Assembly (NCBI GenBank): GCA_024998755.1
Contig: JACEUU010000001.1
Coordinates: 240,473-304,472 of the forward strand
DNA: 64,000 nucleotides
Source: Vampirovibrio sp.
GTDB taxonomy: Bacteria; Cyanobacteriota; Vampirovibrionia; Vampirovibrionales; JAJTHC01
Direction: 5' to 3'
Position 1 is the first letter of the stretch. Each line of letters starts with the position of its first letter. Both the position numbers and the translations under genes were made by a program. Shown here piece by piece: positions 34,662 through 43,945 of the stretch. A model generated the notes under the pieces. That model saw only the letters and a list, made by a program, of their open reading frames with translations, was not told the DNA's origin and did no database searches.

Positions 34662-35744
34662 TTACAGTTTTTTCAAGGCTTCAACAATTTTATCACCCAT
34701 TTCGGTAGTGCCAACTAAGGTGCAACCATCCTGCATAATATCTGCCGTTCTAAAACCAGCTAATAACACTTGATTCACCGCTTCATCAATCATTAACGCT
34801 TCTTTTGGCATACCCAAAGAATGGCTAACCAACAACGTGAGCGATAAAATAGTGGCTATCGGGTTGGCAATGTTTTGGTTGGCAATGGTTGGGGCAGACC
34901 CATGCGAAGGTTCATACAACGCCGCTTTGCCTTCCCCATAACTGGCACTGGCTAACATCCCCAGAGATCCTGTCAACATTGAAGCTTCATCGGAAAGAAT
35001 ATCGCCAAACGTGTTTTCAGTCAGCATCACATCAAACTGCCGAGGGTTTAAAATCAACTGCATGGCAGCGTTATCTACATACATATGCGATACTTTAACG
35101 GTGGGGTATTGCGGGGCAATTTCTTCCACAATTTTACGCCATAGGCGGGATGAAGCCAATACATTAGCTTTATCAACCGAACATAAATTGCCTGTACGGG
35201 TTTGTGCTAATTGAAAGGCTACATGGGCAATGCGTTCAATTTCATGCCGATGGTAAACTAACGTATCCACCGCATCGTTTTCACCTTCATGCTTGGGTTG
35301 CCCAAAATAGAGCCCACCCGTCAATTCCCGAACAATCACCATATCAGACCCCTGCAAAACCTCAGGTTTCAAGGTGGAAGCGTGCAATAAGGCTTCATAG
35401 GCTTTTACAGGACGAACGTTGGCGTACAAGCCTAACGCTTTCCGAATTTGCAATAAGCCTTGTTCAGGGCGAATGGCGGGGTCTAGCGTATCATACTTAA
35501 AATCGCCAACTGCTCCTAACAGCACAATTTGGCAAGCCTTGGCAATATTGAGGCTTTCTTCAGGCAGGGGAACGCCGTGGGCATCAATTGCAGCACCACC
35601 AATTAAGCCGTGTTGAAAATCAAAGGTTAAGTTGGTTTTTTCTCCGAAGGCGGTGAGCACATTTAAGGCTTGTTTCATCACTTCAGGACCAATGCCATCG
35701 CCAGGTAAAACAGCAATAGAAATAGGGGATTGTAGGGTGTTCAT
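34662..35744 (-). CDS. leuB: 3-isopropylmalate dehydrogenase LeuB
   Basis: LeuB oxidises and decarboxylates 3-isopropylmalate in leucine synthesis. The 360-aa product shows the family blocks VLPGDGIGPEV near the N-terminus, RELTGGLYFG, CSVDKANVLASSRLWR, MYVDNAAMQLI, TENTFGDILSDEAS, GSLGMLASAS and EPSHGSAP. Length is normal. AGAAAG lies 9 nt before the start. It stands alone, convergent with the HEPN gene 26 nt away and divergent from the ArsR-like regulator. No leuC/leuD nearby. Confidence 0.97.
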   Translation of the reverse strand: MNTLQSPISIAVLPGDGIGPEVMKQALNVLTAFGEKTNLTFDFQHGLIGGAAIDAHGVPLPEESLNIAKACQIVLLGAVGDFKYDTLDPAIRPEQGLLQIRKALGLYANVRPVKAYEALLHASTLKPEVLQGSDMVIVRELTGGLYFGQPKHEGENDAVDTLVYHRHEIERIAHVAFQLAQTRTGNLCSVDKANVLASSRLWRKIVEEIAPQYPTVKVSHMYVDNAAMQLILNPRQFDVMLTENTFGDILSDEASMLTGSLGMLASASYGEGKAALYEPSHGSAPTIANQNIANPIATILSLTLLVSHSLGMPKEALMIDEAVNQVLLAGFRTADIMQDGCTLVGTTEMGDKIVEALKKL

Positions 35745-35965
35745 CTTTAAAAACTTTCTTTAGAATAAGGGCATAGCCCAATAGGTTGTACCATTAGTGT
35801 TCATTATCTTTTAAAGGTATCTAATTTTCAAGAGAAGTCTTTCCCCTTCAATTTTTTCAAATTTTTATAAAAACAATTGACTTTTTTGGAATGGCAATGT
35901 AAAAATTAATCTATGAATATTTGCATATTGATTGATTGAAAGACACAAGAAAAGGAGCTACTGCT

Positions 35966-36385
35966 ATGTATGATATTTCGGAACTGAAAGCAGAGCTGTT
36001 TAAAGCACTCGCCCACCCTATGCGTATTCAAATTCTTAATGCGTTGCGTGGAACCGAACGTAATGTTAACGAACTAAAAGAGTTATTGGGCATTGAAGCG
36101 GCCAATGTTTCGCAGCAATTGGCTATTTTACGCACCAAGAAAATGGTAAAAACCCGTAAAGAAGGCAACAACGTTTACTATAGCGTGCAAGATGATGCTG
36201 TTTTTCATTTGTTGGATACGACTAAAACGATCTTTCAAAATCAATTATCTGGTATGAAGCAGTTTTTAGGCGAAGCTTCTAAAGTAGTACTACCGCTATT
36301 AACCGTAACCATCTTAGAATTGCTGAATCCGTTTTATGTGGCGTTGGAATTAGGCGTGTTTGAGGCAGAGTTGTTGGTATGTTAG
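35966..36385 (+). CDS. ArsR-family winged-helix regulator
   Basis: The 139-aa product carries a winged helix-turn-helix with LFKALAHPMRIQILNALRGTERNVNELKELL (shown in pieces) and VSQQLAILRTKKMVKTRKEGNNVYYSV, the classic ArsR text; the metal-type CxC sites of ArsR/SmtB are absent. The C-terminal 45 residues include a hydrophobic helix (VVLPLLTVTILELLNPFYVAL) which may be a dimerisation or membrane-contacting element. I start at the ATG at 35966 with AAAGGAG 8 nt upstream. It overlaps the next gene by 7 nt (ATGTTAG), so it is translationally coupled to the hyfB-like membrane gene and probably regulates that operon. Confidence 0.9.
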   Translation: MYDISELKAELFKALAHPMRIQILNALRGTERNVNELKELLGIEAANVSQQLAILRTKKMVKTRKEGNNVYYSVQDDAVFHLLDTTKTIFQNQLSGMKQFLGEASKVVLPLLTVTILELLNPFYVALELGVFEAELLVC

Positions 36386-36915
36386 AACAAACCCTCTTTC
36401 AATTAGGGCTGTTAACGTTGTTGCTGGGTGCTGGCTTCTCGTTTTTAAGTGGATTGAAAAATAAGCCATTTTGCATTGTGGCTTCAGGCATTACGGGGGG
36501 TATCGCTTCACTAATGGTGGCTAGCAGTGCAATAATAACCTTACTGCATGGTTCGGTCTTTCAGTTACCTTTACCTACAGGGTTATATCTTTCTTCTGTC
36601 AAACTTTCGCTAGGGGTTGATACCTTTTCCGCCTTTTTTATGCTGATAATTAGCGTCATTGGGGCTATTCTTTCTGTGTATTCCATTGGCTACTTAAAAG
36701 CTGAATACGCCAACAGAGCCGTTGGTGTGTTAGGGGCATTGTTTCACCTATTTATGCTAGCCATGTTGTTAGTGGTTTCAGCAACCGATGCCTTTTCGTT
36801 CCTCGTTTTTTGGGAATGTATGGCACTGTTTTCGTTCTTTTTGGTTAGTTTTGATACTCAAAGTGAAGACGCCCACAAAGCCGGTTTCCAATACTTATAC
36901 CAATTCCAAGTTTAA
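36379..36915 (+). pseudogene. Truncated hydrogenase-4 subunit B-like (HyfB/NuoL family) gene
   Basis: The 178-aa frame has at least four transmembrane helices and the text LGVDTFSAFFMLIISVIGAILSVYSIGYL and VSATDAFSFLVFWECMALFSFFLVSF (each shown in part), characteristic of HyfB/MrpA/NuoL-type proton-pumping membrane subunits, which are normally 500-670 aa. It stops after AGFQYLYQFQV, where QFQV and the stop come from the terminus of the IS630 element beginning at 36898. Thus about two thirds of the gene is missing. The rest is not on the far side of the IS. It starts by overlapping the ArsR gene. Confidence 0.85.
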
Positions 36916-37502
36916 ATAGCGTGTTGAATATAGGGGAAATAGGCGAACGATTTCACCCACGCTGTATTAGCCTCTACCCAGCGTAAAGCCTTCACTAAAT
37001 GAGCTTCCACTGCATCCAACGTCTCAAAATAAGCATTGCCAAAAAACCGAGTCCGAACGCCCTTCCACAACTGCTCCACAGGGTTCAACTGCGGACTATA
37101 CGGTGGTAAACAAATTAACCGAATATTAACAGGAACAACCAGCCCCCCACTTCTATGCCAACCTGCACCATCCAAAACAAGCACAATCTCATCTGCAGGG
37201 TAACGCTCACTTAATTCCTGCAAAAACAACGTCATACAAGCCGTATCCGCATACGGAAAAATCAACGAAACACTCTCTCCCGTCTTGGGTTCAATGGCAC
37301 TATACGCATAGAGGTATTGCCGTATATGTTGAGCTTCCACTACTGAACGTTCACCCTTGGGTAACCATACTTTACGAACTTGGCAAATTTTGCCAAACCT
37401 CGCCTCATCCTGAAAAAATAGCCGAACTGGCTTTTTTACTGTTTTTGTAACAGAGTTAACGAAGTCAGGAAGTTTTTTTGAAGAGGGTTTGAGCCTCATC
37501 AT
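36912..37502 (-). CDS. IS630 transposase, second frame (DDE part)
   Basis: The 196-aa frame holds the catalytic part: FFQDEARFGKI with the first Asp, LVLDGAGWHRS with the second, and PPYSPQLNPVEQLWK with the Glu, the DDE arrangement of IS630 transposases. It begins with two ATG codons at 37502 but also overlaps the first frame by 38 nt, so expression probably involves frameshifting at the A7 run. It is complete to the terminus, so the element may be active. Confidence 0.9.
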   Translation of the reverse strand: MMRLKPSSKKLPDFVNSVTKTVKKPVRLFFQDEARFGKICQVRKVWLPKGERSVVEAQHIRQYLYAYSAIEPKTGESVSLIFPYADTACMTLFLQELSERYPADEIVLVLDGAGWHRSGGLVVPVNIRLICLPPYSPQLNPVEQLWKGVRTRFFGNAYFETLDAVEAHLVKALRWVEANTAWVKSFAYFPYIQHAI

Positions 37503-37914
37503 TATGGTTGGGATGCACTGGGCGAGGTACTTTTGCCTTCCAATCGTGGCGATTGAGCAGGTTGTAAACAGTTTGAAAGATGACGGGTCTGCCCACCAGT
37601 GCGTTGAGTGCCTGGTGTAAATCGTAGATACCGACCTTACCTTTGTGGCGTTGTAGTAGGTCTATTTCGGCTTGTTTACTGGGTAGTAGGCTATTGCGTA
37701 CAATCCCTTTTTTAGGATAGAGACTGTAAAGTCCGTGTTGTTGAACTTGGGCTTGAATGCGTTGGACGTGTCGAAAGCCGAAACCCGTATGTTGGGCTAT
37801 TTCGGCTTGTGTTTTACCGTCGATTATTTTGAGTTTAATGCAGAGGAATCGGCGATAGGTTTTCTTGTCGGTGAAGGTTTTTTCAAAGGCGAGTACGTCT
37901 TCTTGGGTGAGCAT
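37465..37914 (-). CDS. IS630 transposase, first frame (HTH part)
   Basis: The 149-aa frame holds the helix-turn-helix part of the transposase: GKTQAEIAQHTGFGFRHVQRIQAQV and a second HTH around DLHQALNALVGRPVIFQTVYNLLNRHDWKAK (shown in parts). It ends with TLFKKTS just after a run of seven A (minus strand; T run at 37473-37479 on the plus strand). The second frame continues the transposase, one base forward, so a +1 shift or transcript slippage at the A7 run would make the full DDE enzyme. Confidence 0.88.
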   Translation of the reverse strand: MLTQEDVLAFEKTFTDKKTYRRFLCIKLKIIDGKTQAEIAQHTGFGFRHVQRIQAQVQQHGLYSLYPKKGIVRNSLLPSKQAEIDLLQRHKGKVGIYDLHQALNALVGRPVIFQTVYNLLNRHDWKAKVPRPVHPNHNDEAQTLFKKTS

Positions 37915-37962
37915 GATCAGAATCTTTCAAATAAACAATAACACCCCTCTATTATACGCTAT

Positions 37963-38337
37963 TTAAACTTGGAATTGGTCTAAGGCTAAGAAAAGGGCTT
38001 CTTGGGCTGGGGTGTTTTGCAGTTCGTGTTGGAAGTTTTCGAGTGTCGTGGCTTCAGGGATGGGGGATTCTAAGGAGAAGCCGAGAAACTTTCGGAAGGA
38101 GAGTCTGTCGTGGCATTGAAATTCTGTTTGTTCATAGGAGAGATTGAACCATATTTTGAGGAGGTTCATTTTGAGCAGTAGTAGGCGTTTGTAGGGTGGT
38201 CTGCCGTTGGGTTTGTGGTGGATGTGTGTTTTGAGGATGGTTTCAAATAGTTGCCATGGTAGGGTTTGGTTCATTTCCTCTAGGAATTTGTGGGTGGGGG
38301 TGGCTTGTTGAATTTGGATGTCGGCAAAGGTAGTCAT
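37963..38337 (-). pseudogene. Truncated IS5-family transposase (DUF772 part)
   Basis: The 124-aa frame has the N-terminal DUF772 region of IS5-type transposases: HKPNGRPPYKRLLLLKMNLLKIWFNLSYEQTEFQCHDRLSFRKFLGF (shown as key segments PPYKRLLLLKM, LSYEQTEFQ and DRLSFRKFLG). It ends with LALDQFQV and a stop supplied by the terminus of the IS630 element. The catalytic DDE portion is missing. The left flank of the IS630 is hyfB, not the rest of this gene, so the locus is rearranged. Confidence 0.85.
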
Positions 38338-38451
38338 GGGGGTGGGGTATCCTATGAGAGGTGGAATAATGTCCCTTCTATTTTACCTTGCCCTTTTTCC
38401 GTAACTTCATTAAAAAAACAACTCTAATGATTTCAAGGGGGATTTTTCCTA

Positions 38452-38736
38452 ATGTGGCACTTGTCCAAATCAAAACGATACCGAAAAGACGAAAAAGCCT
38501 GCGAACTACCCCAAGCTAAACTGCAAAAAATGGAAACCGCTTTGCAGAATGACCCAATTAAGGGAACACATATTGGTAAAATAGTGGGTTATGAAACCGC
38601 TTATCGCTATCGAATTGGGGATAAACGAATAATGTACACAGTAGAAGAAGAAGTGAAAAACGTCAATCTAAATAGCATTGAAAATAGAGGCGAAGCTTAT
38701 AAAAATAGGAAATATTCTTTGAGTTACGCTTCTTAA
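38452..38736 (+). CDS. RelE/ParE-superfamily toxin-like protein (orphan)
   Basis: The 94-aa product carries the RelE/ParE-type core: LQKMETALQNDPIKG, then GYETAYRYRIGDKRIMYTVEEEVKNVNLNSIENRGEAY (key segments YRYRIGDKRIMY and IENRGEAY). Such proteins cut mRNA or inhibit gyrase. No antitoxin gene is adjacent: upstream is the IS5 fragment (divergent) and downstream is clpB (convergent, 4 nt away). AAGGGGG lies 12 nt before the ATG. It is either an orphan remnant, or an antitoxin lost with the hyf/IS rearrangement. Confidence 0.75.
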   Translation: MWHLSKSKRYRKDEKACELPQAKLQKMETALQNDPIKGTHIGKIVGYETAYRYRIGDKRIMYTVEEEVKNVNLNSIENRGEAYKNRKYSLSYAS

Positions 38737-38740
38737 CATC

Positions 38741-41347
38741 TTAACTAAACACCACGCCAGCCCCATCAACCGACAAACCCACATGAATGGTACTCCCCGC
38801 ATCAAACGTCTTTGCCAACAAGGCTTTCGCTAACGGATTTTCCAACACGGTACGAATCACCCGACGCAACGGTCTCGCCCCATAAACAGGGTCGTATCCC
38901 TTACATGCCAACAATTCCAACACGTCGTCTGATACCGTCAGCGTCAACTCTTGCTCCGCCAACCGATGGTTCAACGTAACAATCGCATTCTTAACAATCG
39001 CTTGTAACGACCTTAAACTCAACGGCTGAAACATCAACACTTCATCCAGCCTGTTCAGAAATTCGGGGCGGAAATTGGCTCGTAATTCTGCCATTACGGC
39101 TTCTTCCACCGACGTAGGAATACCCTCTTCTTCTTTAGGGGATGCCCCTCCATGAATAGAAGCTTCCACCAGCCAATGGCTACCAATGTTACTGGTTAAA
39201 ATAATTAACATATTGCTAAAATGCACCACTCGCCCCTTGGAATCGGTCAATCGCCCATCATCTAGCACTTGTAGCAGCAAATTCATCACATCAGGATGAG
39301 CCTTTTCTACTTCATCAAACAGCACCACGCTAAAGGGTTTTCGCCGAACGGCTTCCGTCAATTGCCCGCCTTCATCATGCCCAATATACCCAGGGGGAGA
39401 CCCTATCATTCGGCTGACGGCGTGCTTTTCCATGTACTCACTCATATCTAACCGAATGAGCGATTGCTCGTCATCAAACAACTGCCCCGCCAAGGCTTTG
39501 GCTAGTTCGGTTTTACCTACGCCAGTCGGGCCTAAAAACAGAAAACACCCCATCGGACGATTAGGCTCTTTCAAGCCCGCCCTTGCCCGCCGAACCGCTT
39601 CGGAAACCGCCGTAACGGCTAAGTTTTGCCCAATTACTCGTTTTTGAAGAATACTTTCTAAATCGAGCAGTTTTTCGGTTTCTTCTTTGGCTAATTTATC
39701 AACAGGAATGCCCGTCCATCGGCTAACGACGGCTTCAATATCTTCCACCCCAATGGCTTCTTGCATTAATAATGATTGGCTAGCATCTTGGGCGGTTTCC
39801 AAATTCTTTTCCAGCTGGGGTAACTTGCCGTATTTTAATTCCGCTGCTTTACTGAAGTCTACATCCCGTTCGGCTTGTTCAATGGCCTGCTTCGTGGTTT
39901 CAATTTCCTGCTTCAATTGTTGCACGCTTTGCAAGGTTTGTTTTTCTTCTGACCACTGGCTTTTCATGGTAGATTCTTGCTTGCGGAGCATTTCAATTTC
40001 CGTTTGAATGCTGGAAAGCCTACTTTGCGATGCCGCATCCGTTTCCTGTTTGAGGGCTTCGGCTTCAATTTCAAGCTGACGCAAATTCCGCTGGATAGAA
40101 TCCAGTTCCACGGGTAAACTATCAATTTCCATGCGAAGCTTACTGGCGGCTTCATCAATTAAATCAATGGCTTTATCAGGTAGAAATCTATCCCGAATAT
40201 ACCGTTTTGAAAGCACAGTCGCCCGCACTAAAGCAGCATCTTTAATACGAATACCGTGATGAATTTCATAACGTTCTTTTAGTCCTCGCAAAATGCTGAT
40301 GGTTTCCGCTTCGCTAGGCTCATCGACCAACACAGGTTGAAACCGACGTTCCAACGCCGCATCTTTTTCAATATATTGCCGATATTCCGAAAGCGTGGTT
40401 GCCCCTATGCAGTGCAGTTCCCCACGGGCTAGCATGGGTTTTAGCAGGTTGGCTGCATCCATAGAAGAATCGCCCCCGCTACCTGCCCCAACCACGGTGT
40501 GCAGTTCATCAATAAATAAAATAATTTCCCCTGCTGCGGCTTGAACTTCGGTTAGTACGGCTTTTAGGCGTTCTTCAAATTCCCCTCGGTATTTCGCCCC
40601 TGCAACCAAGCTACCCATATCGAGTGCTACTACTCGGCAGTCTTTGAGGCTATCAGGCACATCGCCTTGCACAATGCGTTGAGCTAACCCTTCAGCGATG
40701 GCGGTTTTACCCACCCCCGGTTCGCCAATGAGGACGGGGTTGTTTTTCGTCCGTCGGCTTAACACTTGAATCACCCGACGGATTTCTTCCTGCCTGCCGA
40801 TAACGGGGTCTAACTTGCCATTTTTGGCTTGTTGGGTTAAGTCTTTCCCGTATTTGGCAAGGGCTGAATCCTCTTCAGAATCGGCAGATTGTTGTGCTTT
40901 TAGGGGTTTGAGGGCTTTTAGTAGGTCTTCTCGTTGCAGATGGTGCTTGCGGAGAAAAATGGAGGCACTACCGCCCGCATCTAACAGGGCTAGTAGCAAA
41001 TGTTCGGGTTCGATGAGTTTTTCGCCCATGCTTTTGGTTTCGTTCCATGCTTGGTTGAACAACACGGAAAGCCGAGGGGTGTAGTGCAGGGCGGAAGGGG
41101 GTGTGCTGCCTTGGGCTAGTTTGCCACGGCTGTTGAGTTCGGCGATTAATTCGGTTTTAAGTTGAGCGATGCCTTCGGGTTTTATGCAGGCTAGTAGCAC
41201 TTTGTAGGCGGTGTTTTCGCCTTCTTCAAGGATGGTTAGGAGGAGGTGTTCGTTATCTAGGTGGGTTTGGTGATATTCGAAGAGTACGTCGCTGGCACGG
41301 GCTAGTAGGGTTTGGCTGGCGATGCTGAGGCGTTTAATATCTAGCAT
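38741..41347 (-). CDS. clpB: Disaggregase chaperone ClpB
   Basis: ClpB, a hexameric AAA+ chaperone, rescues aggregated proteins together with DnaK. The 868-aa product has the N-terminal Clp repeats, first Walker [29 protein letters not shown], the coiled-coil middle domain (about 415-530, rich in Glu/Gln), second Walker [42 protein letters not shown] (key segment) and LTSNIGS. The presence of the middle domain distinguishes it from ClpA/ClpC. No IGL/F tripeptide for ClpP binding is evident. Start has TTTAGACAGG upstream. It is not in an operon with its neighbours. Confidence 0.97.
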   Translation of the reverse strand: MLDIKRLSIASQTLLARASDVLFEYHQTHLDNEHLLLTILEEGENTAYKVLLACIKPEGIAQLKTELIAELNSRGKLAQGSTPPSALHYTPRLSVLFNQAWNETKSMGEKLIEPEHLLLALLDAGGSASIFLRKHHLQREDLLKALKPLKAQQSADSEEDSALAKYGKDLTQQAKNGKLDPVIGRQEEIRRVIQVLSRRTKNNPVLIGEPGVGKTAIAEGLAQRIVQGDVPDSLKDCRVVALDMGSLVAGAKYRGEFEERLKAVLTEVQAAAGEIILFIDELHTVVGAGSGGDSSMDAANLLKPMLARGELHCIGATTLSEYRQYIEKDAALERRFQPVLVDEPSEAETISILRGLKERYEIHHGIRIKDAALVRATVLSKRYIRDRFLPDKAIDLIDEAASKLRMEIDSLPVELDSIQRNLRQLEIEAEALKQETDAASQSRLSSIQTEIEMLRKQESTMKSQWSEEKQTLQSVQQLKQEIETTKQAIEQAERDVDFSKAAELKYGKLPQLEKNLETAQDASQSLLMQEAIGVEDIEAVVSRWTGIPVDKLAKEETEKLLDLESILQKRVIGQNLAVTAVSEAVRRARAGLKEPNRPMGCFLFLGPTGVGKTELAKALAGQLFDDEQSLIRLDMSEYMEKHAVSRMIGSPPGYIGHDEGGQLTEAVRRKPFSVVLFDEVEKAHPDVMNLLLQVLDDGRLTDSKGRVVHFSNMLIILTSNIGSHWLVEASIHGGASPKEEEGIPTSVEEAVMAELRANFRPEFLNRLDEVLMFQPLSLRSLQAIVKNAIVTLNHRLAEQELTLTVSDDVLELLACKGYDPVYGARPLRRVIRTVLENPLAKALLAKTFDAGSTIHVGLSVDGAGVVFS

Positions 41348-41467
41348 GATAAAGGGGCATCCTGTCTAAAGAAAGAGGCGATTAAGGGATAATCTACTTC
41401 CTATTATGACAGATTCTACCCCAAAACCCCGAAACCCTCATTTTTTCTTTATGATACCCACAATACC

Positions 41468-42703
41468 CTAGTGTTTTTGAGTGGGTGTTTGTTTCGTGTT
41501 TTTTTCTTCAAGCACTGTTAGCTTCGCTTTAAGCGTTTCAACCTCTGTTTGCAACTTTTCTATCCGTTCAATCTTGAGTTTTGGGGAATCAAACTGGGCT
41601 TGTAGTTCGCTTCTAAGCCCATCGAAGCTACTAGTTGAAAAAGAAGCCATTACACCAATAAACGCTAAGGTTATCGCTATTGAAACCCCTGTAAATAATG
41701 CCAAAGAGAAATTCCCCTGTTTTTCCACTTCTTTCTTGGCGTGTTCAAGCAAAATCGAATTATTGTTCTCTATGTCTTGCTTCGTCTTTTCAATGATGGC
41801 TGATTTTGCATTTTGAAATTCTGCTATTTGCTTGTCAATTTTATCTTGAAAAAGTTCTTGTTGACCTTCTATAGATTCGTTAAATGATTTTTGGACGATG
41901 TCATTGATATCATCAGCGTGTAGGCTTTTAGGGTTGCTCTGTTCAGTTTTCTTTGTCGTATCAGAATAATCCCCTAAAATGTTTTTAGAACGATCATGCC
42001 CTTGTTCTGATGCTTTTTTAAACCATTTAATCGCTTCTGATAAGTTTTTTTCCACCCCTTCCCCATTTTTGTAACACATCCCCACATTATATTGTGCTGG
42101 AGCATATTCCTGTTGTGCAGATTTTAAAAACCACTCAAACGCCTGTTTAACATCTTTTTCCACACCCTCGCCAGTAACGTAACAAATCCCTACATCAGAT
42201 TGAGCTTGTGCATACCCCTGTTGTGCAGATTTTAAAAACCACGCAAACGCCTGTTTAACATCTTTTTCCACCCCTTCCCCATTTTTGTAACACATCCCCA
42301 CATTATATTGGGCTTGTGCATACCTCTGTTGTGCAGATTTTAAATACCAGTTAAACGCCTGTTTAACATCTTTTTCCACACCATAGCCAGTAACGTAACA
42401 AATCCCTACGTTAAATTGAGCTTGAGCATTCCCCTGTTGTGCAGATTTTAAATACCAGTTAAACGCCTGTTTAACATCTTCTTCCACACCATAGCCATAG
42501 TCATAACAAACTCCTACATAACATTGTGCTGGAGCATATTCCTGTTGTGCAGATTTTAAAAACCACGCAAACGCTTGTTTAACATCTTTTTCCACACCCT
42601 CGCCATTACCGTAACAAAATCCTATGTTAAATTGGGCTTCAGCATCGCCCGCTTTGGCTTGGGTTAGTAGGGCGTTAAATTTATCGGTTGGGGTGGTTGA
42701 CAT
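41468..42703 (-). CDS. Sel1-repeat protein with C-terminal membrane anchor
   Basis: The 411-aa product opens with seven Sel1-like repeats (36 residues each, about 12-250), with units such as AQAQFNVGICYVTGYGVEKDVKQAF and WFLKSAQQ. They form an alpha-alpha solenoid used in protein contact. Repeat DNA is nearly identical between units. A charged linker (about 255-325) follows, then a transmembrane helix (about 337-357, LALFTGVSIAITLAFIGVMA) and a C-terminal coiled coil (KLKIERIEKLQTEVETLKAK shown in part). The topology suggests a cytoplasmic solenoid tethered to the membrane. It is transcribed away from clpB, alone. Confidence 0.85.
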   Translation of the reverse strand: MSTTPTDKFNALLTQAKAGDAEAQFNIGFCYGNGEGVEKDVKQAFAWFLKSAQQEYAPAQCYVGVCYDYGYGVEEDVKQAFNWYLKSAQQGNAQAQFNVGICYVTGYGVEKDVKQAFNWYLKSAQQRYAQAQYNVGMCYKNGEGVEKDVKQAFAWFLKSAQQGYAQAQSDVGICYVTGEGVEKDVKQAFEWFLKSAQQEYAPAQYNVGMCYKNGEGVEKNLSEAIKWFKKASEQGHDRSKNILGDYSDTTKKTEQSNPKSLHADDINDIVQKSFNESIEGQQELFQDKIDKQIAEFQNAKSAIIEKTKQDIENNNSILLEHAKKEVEKQGNFSLALFTGVSIAITLAFIGVMASFSTSSFDGLRSELQAQFDSPKLKIERIEKLQTEVETLKAKLTVLEEKNTKQTPTQKH

Positions 42704-42811
42704 GGTGTATAGTTTGCTTCCAATTTAGTACCCTATAACAGGGGTTAAATAGCACCTATCTTACCATATCAGCCCACACTTTAAAAGCACCCGTTCCCCC
42801 ATTGCCCCAAT

Positions 42812-42842
42812 AAAAAAAGCCGATACGGCGAAGTATCGGCTT
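42812..42842 (-). terminator. Terminator of tRNA-Leu
   Basis: On the minus strand AAGCCGATAC pairs with GTATCGGCTT around TTCGCC, followed by TTTTTTATT. It lies 12 nt beyond the tRNA-Leu 3' end and also ahead of the Sel1 gene start. Confidence 0.93.
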
Positions 42843-42854
42843 AAAATGTAAAAA

Positions 42855-42937
42855 TGCCCCTGGCCAGACTTGAACTGGCACGGTATTGCTACCAACGGAT
42901 TTTAAGTCCGCAGCGTCTACCATTCCGCCACAAGGGC
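42855..42937 (-). tRNA. tRNA-Leu (TAA anticodon)
   Basis: Minus-strand sequence folds as a class II tRNA of 83 nt: acceptor GCCCTTG pairs with CAGGGGC, anticodon stem-loop CGGACTTAAAATCCG with anticodon TAA, a long variable arm (TTGGTAGCAATACCG region), and T-arm GCCAG...CTGGC. Discriminator A; no encoded CCA. Confidence 0.96.
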
Positions 42938-43006
42938 ATCTACAGGTACAATACTAAACCAAGCATATAGTAATTGCAACCCCAAAATCCGAAAAAGTTC
43001 GCCAGC

Positions 43007-43591
43007 CTATTTCTTTGTAGCCGGCTTTTCGGTTGTAGCCACAGTGGCGGGTGTAGCGGGTGTTGTTGTCGCTTCTGCTTCTAGGGCTTCTCTATCTTCC
43101 GCAGGCATTTTCCTTAACACCACTTTTTTTTGGTACATGGCCTTGGTGGCGTAAGCACTTTTAGGAAATTGGGCTTCAATAAAGCTAAATGCTTCGTAGC
43201 TATCAAAATATAATTCTCGTGCTAAAAACAGTTGCCCTGCTTGGTAAGCGGGTTCTACCAATTCTTCTGATTTTGGCGAACCGCCAATCAGCAAGTTCAA
43301 GGTTTCTCTAATTTCATTAACTTTGTCAGAATCTTCGGGGGTAAAAAGCCCTCGGCTTCTGCTTTTGCTTAATAACCGAATAATTTCAGGTTGCAGGGCG
43401 AGTAATTCTTTTTTTACCATGGCGGCGGTTAGTTTTTTCTTTTTAGCTTCAGCTTGCCATCCTTGGGCGTGCCAATTCGCAGGTAGTTCCGTTACGGGTA
43501 GAATGAATCCGCCCCAAACAATGCTACTAACTACCAATAGTGCTTTCAACGTGGTTATTATGGCTGGTTTGGTTAGGTTGTTTTTTAACAT
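43007..43591 (-). CDS. Hypothetical secreted protein
   Basis: The 194-aa product has a hydrophobic N-terminal segment (about 7-30, LTKPAIITTLKALLVVSSIVWGGF shown in part) likely to be a signal peptide or anchor. The remainder is helical: KKKKLTAAMVKKELLALQPEIIRLLSKS and a stretch FLARELYFDSYEAFSFIEAQFPKSAYATKAMY that resembles a tetratricopeptide-like pair. The tail is Ala/Thr/Pro/Lys-rich (disordered). I do not recognise a family; a tetratricopeptide-like periplasmic protein is the best description. Start at 43591 with GGGGAGATC upstream. Confidence 0.65.
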   Translation of the reverse strand: MLKNNLTKPAIITTLKALLVVSSIVWGGFILPVTELPANWHAQGWQAEAKKKKLTAAMVKKELLALQPEIIRLLSKSRSRGLFTPEDSDKVNEIRETLNLLIGGSPKSEELVEPAYQAGQLFLARELYFDSYEAFSFIEAQFPKSAYATKAMYQKKVVLRKMPAEDREALEAEATTTPATPATVATTEKPATKK

Positions 43592-43718
43592 GATAGACGA
43601 TCTCCCCACAGGCTATTTTATACATATTAAAGTATAAATTATTTTGATGTTGATTACCATAATACGCCTTTTTCTTCCTTCAAACAGTAGATGTTCAGGG
43701 CTTTAAACGCAATGTTAC

Positions 43719-43854
43719 TATAGCTGTTCTAAAAATTAATGAGCTACTCTATCCTCTGTAGGGGCGGACTGCGTCCGCCCGCCTAAGGTTAATAGTAACG
43801 GGCGGACGCAGTCCGCCCCTACGATAGGGTTCATTAATACTTAGAACAGCTATA
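43719..43854. mobile_element. MITE-like element carrying a GTAGGGG palindrome
   Basis: A 136-bp unit has perfect 14-bp inverted ends (TATAGCTGTTCTAA at 43719 and its complement ending 43854), with ATTAATGA/TCATTAAT inside. The core is a long palindrome with arms GTAGGGGCGGACTGCGTCC and its complement. TA at each end matches an IS630/Tc1-like target. No gene is seen in 43592-43945 besides this unit. Confidence 0.88.
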
Positions 43855-43945
43855 TGCCTTGTTTAATGTAGCTTTATTTATAGAGGCAAAAAGGTATTGT
43901 ACAAATATGGTATGATGTAAAAATAGTATTTTCCAATAATTAACG

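Larger units (their letters stand above)
36898..37980 (-). mobile_element. IS630-family insertion sequence
   Basis: The element is about 1.08 kb. Its ends are inverted over at least 23 bp: ACCAATTCCAAGTTTAAATAGCGT at the left (36899) and the complement ending at 37979. TA dinucleotides flank both ends (36896-36897 and 37981-37982), as expected for IS630/Tc1-type insertion. It encodes a transposase in two overlapping frames on the minus strand. Left flank is a hyfB-like gene, right flank an IS5-type transposase. Confidence 0.92.
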
